DNA of 5,637 nucleotides, taken from positions 1 to 5,637 of the forward strand of contig CBDVAP010000157.1 of NCBI GenBank assembly GCA_965372015.1. The letters run 5' to 3'. Shown piece after piece: positions 1 to 5,637 of this stretch. Numbering within the stretch: position 1 is the stretch's first letter; every line of letters starts with the position of its first letter. The translations under genes and the position numbers were made by a program. The DNA is from JACZSB01 sp965372015 (GTDB lineage: Bacteria; Fidelibacterota; Marinisomatia; SCGC-AAA003-L08; TS1B11). Under the pieces are notes generated by a model that saw nothing but the letters and a program-made list of their open reading frames with translations, was not told the origin of the DNA and did not search any database.

Positions 1-800
1 CTGAAGCGATAAATGGGCAGGCCGGCGACCGGTCCGCTGGTCCCCCGCAATTCGGTGAGTGCTGCCTGATAGAAGGAGGTCGATTTCATCAGATTGTGAA
101 AAATGCGGGCGGGGGCGGCAGCCTGTTCCCCACTTTCGGCGCGCATGAGCTCCAGACTTCTCCTGAATATCTCCAGCGAACCGTCCGGCAATTCCGGCAG
201 GATCTGCCCGATGGTTTCCAGGTGCTGCACCCCCTGGAGCGGCTGGCCTTGCCGCAGCAACAACTCCACCAACTGGAGGCGGACCGCCACATTGGCCGGC
301 ACAATGTTTACCACCTGGGTCAGGTGCGCTAACGCTTGCTGCCGAGTGTCATGATCCTCCGTGGTGAGGTGGTATTGGGACAACTGATATAGCGTCCGCA
401 CATGGTGGGGATGTTTCTTGAGTGTTTTCTCCAGGGTGCGGACGGCCCGATTTTCTCGACGGGTCAGTTCATATACGTTCGCCAGCAACAGACGAATATC
501 CGCATGATCCGGCTCAAGGCGCAAGGCGTTCCGCAGCCATTTTTCGGCCTGTTCGAGCTCCCCGGTCATGCGTAAATAGGTCAACCCCAGGTTCGCGTAG
601 CCCAAAGGCTCCCGGGGCGCAATTTCCACCAATGATTGAAATTCATCCCTGGCATCCGAAAGTTTGTTCTCCTCCAGGTAAGCCAGTCCAAGATTTCGGT
701 GGGTGATCATCTGCCTGGCTGTCTCGGGATCGATTTCCGCTTCTTTAGCACAGCCCCCAAGAAGGACGAGGAGACCAATTATTAAAAGTACTTTTCTCAT
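1..800 (-). CDS. TPR-repeat lipoprotein (3' end outside window)
   Basis: This open frame runs from an ATG at 800-798 to the left edge without a stop: 266 codons plus two bases, so the C-terminus is missing. Residues 1-17 form a lipoprotein signal peptide, with basic MRK, a hydrophobic core (VLLIIGLLVLL) and a lipobox LGGC whose cysteine is residue 17. The product should therefore be lipid-anchored in the envelope. At least five tetratricopeptide repeats follow, at about 30-63, 64-98, 99-132, 133-169 and 170-204. They show the usual pattern, for example NLGLAYLEENKLSDARDEF and ANLGLTYL...AEKWLRNALRLEPDH. TPRs are protein-protein interaction scaffolds; the partner is unknown. Residues 205-266 are not recognised. 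The start is chosen for the signal peptide; upstream AAGAAG is at best a weak ribosome binding site. The gene lies 56 bp after the repeat-protein gene. In related bacteria such an N-terminus often precedes VCBS and ASPIC/UnbV domains, so this may be the front of a larger fusion (inference). Confidence 0.88.
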   Translation of the reverse strand, partial: MRKVLLIIGLLVLLGGCAKEAEIDPETARQMITHRNLGLAYLEENKLSDARDEFQSLVEIAPREPLGYANLGLTYLRMTGELEQAEKWLRNALRLEPDHADIRLLLANVYELTRRENRAVRTLEKTLKKHPHHVRTLYQLSQYHLTTEDHDTRQQALAHLTQVVNIVPANVAVRLQLVELLLRQGQPLQGVQHLETIGQILPELPDGSLEIFRRSLELMRAESGEQAAAPARIFHNLMKSTSFYQAALTELRGTSGPVAGLPIYRF

Positions 801-856
801 AATCAGCTTCTTAAATAAGCATACATTTTCATATACGTGATCCAGAACTCCAAAAC

Positions 857-2782
857 CTATTTTAACAATAACATCTTGCGGGTTTGGGTGAAATCACCGG
901 CCTTGATTTGATACAGATAGACGGCAGTGCACACCGATCTGCCCCGTTCGTCCGTACCATCCCAAGTAGCTGTTTTAAAACCGGCCTCTTCCACACATCG
1001 AACCAAGGTCTTTACATGCCTACCCCGAATATCATAAATACCCAGTAGAACATCGCCTCCTTCAGGAAGATCATACCACAATTTGGTAATACGATTGAAG
1101 GGATTGGGATAGTTCTGGTGCAGGACGAAGGTTTCCGGTAGTGGATTTGGGCTGATCACAACGGTTAGTTCGTAATAGGTACGAGTGATGGTCTGGCGCC
1201 TGTTATTGACCCATTGGGGGTCATCCCAGGTCTCCGTCAAAATGAGGACCCGGTTGCCCTCGGCATCGTAGGTGCTTGTATCGCGCCGGCTATAAACCCA
1301 CTGGCCGTCGGCCCAGGTCTCCCTCACATAGAGGACCAAGTTGCCAACGGCATCGTATGAATTGGTATCGCGATAGTTATTGACCCATTGGCTGCCGTCC
1401 CAGGTCTCGTATACATGGAGGAGTAATTTGCCACTGGCATCGAAGACCCACGTGTCGCTGAAGGTCCCACCCCATTGGCTGCCGTCCCAGCTCTCATTCA
1501 TCCAGAAGGTCCGGTAGCCGTTGGCATCGTAATTCATCGTCCAACGGAAGCCACCCGTCTGCTCACCGGTGCTGTCGTCCCAAACCTCCTCTTGGAATAG
1601 TGTGTAGTTGCCACTGGCATCGTATGTAAAGGTAAAGCGCCTGTGTTCGATCCACTGACCACCTATCCAGTAATCAAGAATGTCGAATATCTCGTTACCA
1701 TTGTCGTCATAAATGTAGGTGGAGCGGAACTCATTTACCCATTGGCCGCTTGACCAGCGCTCGCTCAGAATAACTCGGTGCCCATTGTCAATCAACGTGT
1801 AACTTGCACGCGATTGATTGACCCATTGGCTGCCGTCCCAGAGTTCCCTCAAACTAAGGGCTAGTTCGCCACCAGCATGGAATGATTGGGTATCGCGATA
1901 GTAATTGACCCACAAGCTGTCTCTCCAGATCTCGTGCAAACTGAGTGTATCGCGGCCACTGTTATCGTAGGCCCAAGTGCTACGGTAGTTCCTTATCCAT
2001 TGGCTGCCGTCCCAGGTCTCGTACACCCGGAGGATTAAGTTGCCACTGACATCGTATGAATTGGTATAGCGATAGTCATTGACCCACTGGCTGCCGTCCC
2101 AAAACTCGTAAAGAATGATGGTCATATTGCCGAAGGCGTCGTAAGTAGTGGTGTGGCGATAACCATCCAGGTGTTCACCTGTACTGGGATTCCATCTTTC
2201 GCGTTGGATTAGAGTCCGCTTACCATTGGCATCATATGAACTGGTATCGCGCCTGTTATAAACCCACTGGCTGCCGTCCCAGGACTCCCACAGATTGAGT
2301 GTTTCATTGCCATTGGCATCGTATGTTAAGGTTTTGCGATTGTTATTAACCCACTGGTTGCCGTCCCAGGACTCAAACAGACGTATTTCCGACTTAATCT
2401 GGCTATCACCTAAGTAGGTGACCTTTGCCAAGCTAAGCCGAAACGATACTGTCTCGCTGGTTAACGGCTTAACTTGATTGGAAAATTCAAGATCGCCCGG
2501 GAACATGTTGGTGTGCTCCGAATATTTGCCATACTGGAGTCTGGTAAATGCGATCGAGCCCACATGAACCCCAAGGGCTACAGCAGCTGGCTGCTGACCT
2601 TGAAAGTGAGGCGCAAATTCAATTGGGATTTGCGCATACAATAAGGATCGTTGGTGGTCCGGCTCCGCTGTGAGGTGATCCAACCGGTTTTGATGGCTTA
2701 AGCCATCTGCCCGGCTCTGACCCCAAAGAGGCATCACGACTAAACCTGCAATACAGAATACGCTTGCATTCATGCGAGGCAT
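857..2782 (-). CDS. Secreted W/YD-repeat protein with T9SS type A sorting domain
   Basis: The protein has about 641 residues and ends at TAG (859-857). Numbering is from the ATG at 2782. Residues 1-25 are a Sec signal peptide (MPRMN, hydrophobic ASVFCIAGLVVMPLW, probable cleavage after SRA). Residues 27-136 match no family I know. Residues 137-538 are fourteen tandem repeats of about 29 residues, consensus ExWDGSQWVNxxRxTxxYDAxGNxxLxxx, which resemble RHS/YD-type beta-hairpin repeats. Residues 544-641 are a type A sorting domain with LHQNYPNPFN, a WYDLPEGG strand, IYDIRGRHVKTLV, WDGTDERG and a terminal KMLLLK. In this family that domain directs passage through the type IX secretion system and is normally removed at the surface. 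The role is probably surface-exposed or released adhesion or structure; no catalytic motif is visible. The same frame stays open to a GTG at 2869, but that extension lies inside an apparent gene remnant and puts 29 non-signal-like residues before the signal peptide. The ATG at 2782 has a good GGTGA site. Confidence 0.88.
   Translation of the reverse strand: MPRMNASVFCIAGLVVMPLWGQSRADGLSHQNRLDHLTAEPDHQRSLLYAQIPIEFAPHFQGQQPAAVALGVHVGSIAFTRLQYGKYSEHTNMFPGDLEFSNQVKPLTSETVSFRLSLAKVTYLGDSQIKSEIRLFESWDGNQWVNNNRKTLTYDANGNETLNLWESWDGSQWVYNRRDTSSYDANGKRTLIQRERWNPSTGEHLDGYRHTTTYDAFGNMTIILYEFWDGSQWVNDYRYTNSYDVSGNLILRVYETWDGSQWIRNYRSTWAYDNSGRDTLSLHEIWRDSLWVNYYRDTQSFHAGGELALSLRELWDGSQWVNQSRASYTLIDNGHRVILSERWSSGQWVNEFRSTYIYDDNGNEIFDILDYWIGGQWIEHRRFTFTYDASGNYTLFQEEVWDDSTGEQTGGFRWTMNYDANGYRTFWMNESWDGSQWGGTFSDTWVFDASGKLLLHVYETWDGSQWVNNYRDTNSYDAVGNLVLYVRETWADGQWVYSRRDTSTYDAEGNRVLILTETWDDPQWVNNRRQTITRTYYELTVVISPNPLPETFVLHQNYPNPFNRITKLWYDLPEGGDVLLGIYDIRGRHVKTLVRCVEEAGFKTATWDGTDERGRSVCTAVYLYQIKAGDFTQTRKMLLLK
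1169..2374 (-). repeat. Fourteen tandem ~87-bp coding repeats (29-residue W/YD units)
   Basis: These are coding repeats within the secreted protein: thirteen full units and a shorter last one. Most are 29 residues. Units 3 and 10 are 31 because of a two-residue insertion around STGE, and unit 7 is 28. Each starts E-x-W, has a conserved QW at about positions 7-8, an Arg near position 13, and YDxxGN near positions 18-23. At the DNA level the plus-strand string tggctgccgtccca, encoding WDGSQW, occurs exactly six times (units 2, 4, 5, 7, 11 and 12) and once with one change (unit 1). This suggests fairly recent duplication or gene conversion. Units are in frame and uninterrupted by stops. Confidence 0.93.
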
Positions 2783-2988
2783 TTCGAGTTCACCCATCCC
2801 CCTGAGAGCGGCAAGACAGTAATGTGTCGTAACTAACCAGCTGGGGGGGTACTTGATGCACCATACCACATCTTGAAGGTGTCACCATCCTTTATGACCG
2901 CAGGACGGACAGCGGTTTCTGTTTCCCGGGACAGTCCTGGCCGATAGGACCGGATTGCCACCATAGCGTTTCCACACAATACCGTCAC
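2783..2988 (-). other. Intergenic gap between the VCBS gene and the repeat-protein gene
   Basis: This 206-bp gap holds the propeller remnant, a run of seven C residues on the minus strand (2849-2843), and two short inverted repeats. These are ACCGC/GCGGT at 2897-2916 with a 10-base loop, and GTCCT/AGGAC at 2934-2950 with a 7-base loop. Neither hairpin is followed by a T-run on the coding strand, so I do not call a terminator. No convincing sigma-70 or Bacteroidetes-type (TTTG / TAnnTTTG) promoter was seen. Confidence 0.4.
2790..2795 (-). promoter_or_regulatory. Ribosome binding site that decides the repeat-protein start
   Basis: On the minus strand GGGTGA ends 7 bases before the ATG at 2782-2780 and matches the 3' part of AGGAGGTGA. 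The competing in-frame starts are worse. GTG at 2869 has no purine-rich site, ATG at 2797 has a G-run with no spacing, and ATG at 2773 has nothing suitable. This placement also puts the signal peptide at the very N-terminus. Confidence 0.55.
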
Positions 2989-2989
2989 T
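2833..2989 (-). pseudogene. Frameshifted remnant of a GH43/GH130-like propeller gene
   Basis: The gap just after the VCBS gene still encodes recognisable pieces of one protein repeat, but in different frames. One frame (2989-2945) gives SDGIVWKRYGGNPVL. Another frame (about 2904-2836) gives PAVIKDGDTFKMWYGAS and then a TAG at 2835-2833. In the five-bladed propeller proteins related to glycoside hydrolase families 43 and 130, the motif SDGxxWxxYxxNPVL is normally followed after some 15-25 residues by PxVIxDGxxYKMWYxG. Here order and spacing agree with that pattern while the frame does not. The third frame between them reads GQDCPGKQKPLSV, which could be the linking part. I infer a decayed, truncated fragment of a once larger gene. 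The family assignment is from memory of the motifs and was not searched. An alternative is chance resemblance, which I consider unlikely given two motifs in order. Confidence 0.55.
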
Positions 2990-5637
2990 TATCTGGCCAT
3001 GATCTCATAAACCTGAACCCGGTCATCATTCTTGGCGAAAATAATCACCGCTCGTTTATTGCCATTGTTAAAAGCAGCCATATCCCGAACCTGGCCGGTC
3101 AGGGATAGTCCGCTGTTCCTAGTCGGCACCCAGGCAAAACCGCCGGCGCCATTTCCTGTTAGCAGAGTGCCGTAACTGGCATCATACCGGCCCAACTGGG
3201 GCTTAACTCCATAGAAATTTCCGGCTAAAAGCAGATCCTGCAAACCGTCGGAATCGAAATCTCCGGCCAGCACGGCATAGACTGGAGAGAACTGAGCCTC
3301 AGTAGGTAGCGGCTGCGGCACGAATGCGCCGTCCTGGTTGCCGAAAAACACGGTGGTGGCAAACGTATAAACTTTTTTCCCAACCGCCTTGTGCAGCTGT
3401 TCCTCAGTGAATATTTCCGCTATCCGCTTACCGGCATAATCGGAATGGGTTGGAAATTTCGCCTTCAAATAGGGCAGCTGATTCATCAAATCCGGTCTTA
3501 GCAGCAGGGGATAACTTTCCCCCAGCTTGTAATAGGCCAGTATCGGCTCGATCAATCCGTTCCGATCAAAATCGGATATATAGATAGAGGCCGGCTCCGC
3601 CAGGGAGGCCTGGATTTTGGAATTCTCCCCCCAATTACCGGCCACCAAATCCATATAGCCGTCTGCATCCAGATCAGCAGCTATAATACAATTCCACCAG
3701 CCGGCGGTGTTCTCCAAGCCAACCTGCTCCGTGACGTTTACCAGGCTATTCCCGCTGTTTTTGAACATGGTTACCGGCATCCATTCACCAACCACCACCA
3801 GGTCCAGGTTTCCATCATTATCATAGTCAACCCACTGAGCGTCGGTCACCATCCCCACGTCCGCCAATCCGAGAGCATACTGCTCCGTAACCACCGAAAA
3901 TTGCCCTTGGCCGTCATTTTCCAGCAGGTAGCTGGCAGGTGTCAGTCCATATTTCCAGGGGATGCTGCGGCTGCCCACAAATAGGTCCAGGTCGCCGTCG
4001 CCATCAAAATCCCCGGGCGCGACACAGGACCCGCTGGCGTAGAGCTCGGGCAGAGCGCTGGTGGATTGAGTAAAGACTCCCTGCCCGTCGTTGATATAAA
4101 GCCGGTCAAGGAGAGCGGGGGCGCGCCGGGAATACTCGTTGCCGCCACTGACCACGTAAAGGTCCGGATCACCATCGCCGTCAGCATCGAATAGTGCGAC
4201 TCCCACGTCTTCCGAGATTTTTCTCTCCTGGAACAGTTCCTGATTGGTGCTTTTGAAATCTCCTGATTCCGTCCGGATCAATAGTTCCCCCGCGAACCCT
4301 TTTGCGCCTCCGATATATAAATCTTCCAGTCCATCACCGTTCACATCACCCGTGGCTATTTTAGGTCCCTCGGTTGATAATTTTCGGGGGATCAGCGGCT
4401 CTCTATTAAAATCGATAAACTCATTTTCCACATGCCGGTACCGAAGAGGAAATGTGGCGGTGATTTCCCGGAAAACAGGCTCCGCGGGCAGGGGTGTTTG
4501 GGGCCTATACGGCCGGGCTGCTCGCTGATAAACGGTGACCAGCTGATCTGCCGGGACATTTACCATTGTTCCCCGGGTTCCATCCGGCCAATCAACCACC
4601 AATGTGTCCACCTGCGTATTCCGGCCCAAGCCGAAAGTTAGGTCATAATCAACGGAGGACTGAAACCCTCGCATTGGCATCTGCTCAAGGATAAAAATCC
4701 GCTGGTTCGCACACTGGAGTGTAACCCGCGATCCTACTGCAAACTGATTCAGCCCCTCGCCCACCAATTTCACTTTTAAATAATGATTAGCGGTCAGGGA
4801 ATCGGTCTCGTTGCGATATACAAAAGCCGGTTGGTTGACATTGTTGATGACCAGATCATTATCACCATCCCCGTCGAGATCGCCATAAGCAACCCCGCTC
4901 GAGAAGCTGGGAATATCCAAGCCCCATTCCGCAGCCTGGTTGGAGAAGGTTAAATCTCCATTATTGCGAAAAGCATAATTGGCGAGCTTGGTTGAGGGAG
5001 TTTTTTGGATCAACTCGCTGAAATCGATGCGGTCGCCGCTTAAAATCTCCCGGATATTTTCTTTCTGCATCAGGTAGGCAATGTAGTCCTGATCGGTGAC
5101 ATCCCGAAATATTCCATTTGAAACGAAGATATCCTTCCAGCCATCGTTATTCAAGTCAACAATGTTGGCTCCCCAGCTCCAATCGGTCTCCGCCACCCCG
5201 GCCAGCAACCCAATTTCACTGAATGACAAGGCATGTCCCGGGCCAAAGCCATTATTCAACTGGAGCGTATTCCGTGACAACTGATGGTAATAGCCCCATT
5301 CGATTTTCTCCTCATAAAAATCAACTGATTCGAAGGTGAACGTTGTTTTCAAGCGGTAGTCATCTTCCGGAAGCATGTCGGTGGCGTAAATATCCATCAG
5401 CCCATCATTATTGAGATCGGCAATATCTCCGCCCATGGAAGCGAGACTGGTGTGCCGAATCATCTCTTCCAGTTTTTCCGTGAAAGTGCCATCATGATTG
5501 TTGATATACAGATAGTCCCGTTCAAAAAAATCATTGGCCACATAAATATCCAGCCAATGGTCATTGTTGAGATCGGAAACCGCTACTCCCAATCCAAATG
5601 CAATCACGCTGCCGTATATCCCGGCCTCAGCGCTGAC
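2989..5637 (-). CDS. VCBS/FG-GAP repeat protein with ASPIC/UnbV domain (5' end outside window)
   Basis: The frame is open to the right edge and stops at TAA (2991-2989); 882 residues are visible. The in-window GTG at 5607 is not the real start, because the upstream codons (VSAEAGIYGS) continue the family pattern. Numbering is from the window edge. Calcium-binding-like DxDxDGxxD loops of VCBS/FG-GAP propeller blades occur at 22-30, 74-82, 161-169, 253-261, 431-439, 484-492, 543-551, 604-612, 655-663, a degenerate one at 689-697 (DFDRNGLIE), and 793-801. Residues about 285-371 are an ASPIC/UnbV (CRTAC1-type) domain, with VGSRVTL, a QSS turn, FGLG and VDWPDGT. The second half (YRHVENEFIDFNREPLIPRKLS, then GGWWN-like and NNDRVQVYE) matches the long VCBS proteins of Bacteroidota, often lipoproteins of about 1,100 residues near SusC/SusD genes. 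Missing here are the N-terminus and signal, perhaps 200 residues. It is probably an extracytoplasmic propeller scaffold; no enzymatic residues are evident. Confidence 0.92.
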   Translation of the reverse strand, partial: VSAEAGIYGSVIAFGLGVAVSDLNNDHWLDIYVANDFFERDYLYINNHDGTFTEKLEEMIRHTSLASMGGDIADLNNDGLMDIYATDMLPEDDYRLKTTFTFESVDFYEEKIEWGYYHQLSRNTLQLNNGFGPGHALSFSEIGLLAGVAETDWSWGANIVDLNNDGWKDIFVSNGIFRDVTDQDYIAYLMQKENIREILSGDRIDFSELIQKTPSTKLANYAFRNNGDLTFSNQAAEWGLDIPSFSSGVAYGDLDGDGDNDLVINNVNQPAFVYRNETDSLTANHYLKVKLVGEGLNQFAVGSRVTLQCANQRIFILEQMPMRGFQSSVDYDLTFGLGRNTQVDTLVVDWPDGTRGTMVNVPADQLVTVYQRAARPYRPQTPLPAEPVFREITATFPLRYRHVENEFIDFNREPLIPRKLSTEGPKIATGDVNGDGLEDLYIGGAKGFAGELLIRTESGDFKSTNQELFQERKISEDVGVALFDADGDGDPDLYVVSGGNEYSRRAPALLDRLYINDGQGVFTQSTSALPELYASGSCVAPGDFDGDGDLDLFVGSRSIPWKYGLTPASYLLENDGQGQFSVVTEQYALGLADVGMVTDAQWVDYDNDGNLDLVVVGEWMPVTMFKNSGNSLVNVTEQVGLENTAGWWNCIIAADLDADGYMDLVAGNWGENSKIQASLAEPASIYISDFDRNGLIEPILAYYKLGESYPLLLRPDLMNQLPYLKAKFPTHSDYAGKRIAEIFTEEQLHKAVGKKVYTFATTVFFGNQDGAFVPQPLPTEAQFSPVYAVLAGDFDSDGLQDLLLAGNFYGVKPQLGRYDASYGTLLTGNGAGGFAWVPTRNSGLSLTGQVRDMAAFNNGNKRAVIIFAKNDDRVQVYEIMAR

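Noticed and set aside
96..706. Plus-strand open frames of 78-94 codons and a 71-codon minus-strand frame in the left part
   Set aside because: They lie opposite or out of frame with the TPR lipoprotein gene, have low-complexity Arg/Ser/Pro-rich translations and no family signature.
801..856. Separate promoter for the TPR lipoprotein gene in the 56-bp gap (AT-rich TATATG and TTTTGG segments)
   Set aside because: Spacing between the candidate boxes is about 14 bases and neither box is a good match, so it cannot be supported.
1169..2374. Regular repeats that could suggest a CRISPR array or non-coding satellite
   Set aside because: The units are about 87 bp, stay in one open frame without stops, and vary as protein repeats do. 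There are no constant repeats separated by unique spacers.
2896..2926. RCPSCGHKG in one minus frame, resembling a zinc-ribbon of an IS1- or IS1595-type transposase
   Set aside because: The frame stops directly after it, there is no second Cys pair, and the same bases are explained better as part of the propeller remnant.
2897..2950. Two short hairpins as a possible terminator after the VCBS gene
   Set aside because: Stems are only 5 bp and no T-run follows on the coding strand.
3942..5284. Short open frames on both strands inside the VCBS gene
   Set aside because: The true frame carries regular calcium-loop motifs and an ASPIC/UnbV domain throughout; the others are overlaps without recognisable features.
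5605..5637. GTG at 5607 as the start of the VCBS gene
   Set aside because: The frame remains open to the window edge and the upstream residues VSAEAGIYGS fit the family, so the gene is 5'-partial.

Overview
The window comes from a bacterium of the Bacteroidota/FCB superphylum or a close candidate lineage (Ignavibacteria, Calditrichota, KSB1 and Marinimicrobia are all possible). Three things point there: a C-terminal type IX secretion (T9SS) sorting domain with the characteristic QNYPNPFN motif, a large VCBS/FG-GAP plus ASPIC/UnbV protein of the kind common in that group, and a secreted protein built of RHS/YD-like W...QW...YDxxGN repeats. The genus cannot be told from this sequence.

Everything real lies on the minus strand, so the genes read from right to left. 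Positions 5637-2989 hold the 3' part of a long VCBS/ASPIC-UnbV gene whose 5' end lies outside the window. Positions 2988-2783 are a gene-free gap. Its first part, about 2833-2989, looks like the frameshifted remnant of a different gene, a GH43/GH130-like beta-propeller repeat. Positions 2782-857 encode a secreted protein of about 641 residues with a signal peptide, an unrecognised N-terminal region, fourteen roughly 29-residue repeats and a T9SS sorting domain. After a 56-bp gap, positions 800-1 hold the 5' part of a TPR lipoprotein gene that runs off the left edge and has no stop codon in the window.

All recognisable products are predicted to be exported: a lipoprotein, a T9SS cargo, and an extracytoplasmic calcium-binding propeller protein. 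The common theme is the cell envelope and surface. No enzyme, transporter, regulator, mobile element, RNA gene or CRISPR array is visible. The genes are co-directional and could be co-transcribed, but no promoter or terminator could be supported. No defence or otherwise new multi-gene system is evident. The points most worth a second look are the decayed propeller fragment between the first two genes and the apparent 7+7 higher-order duplication inside the repeat protein.
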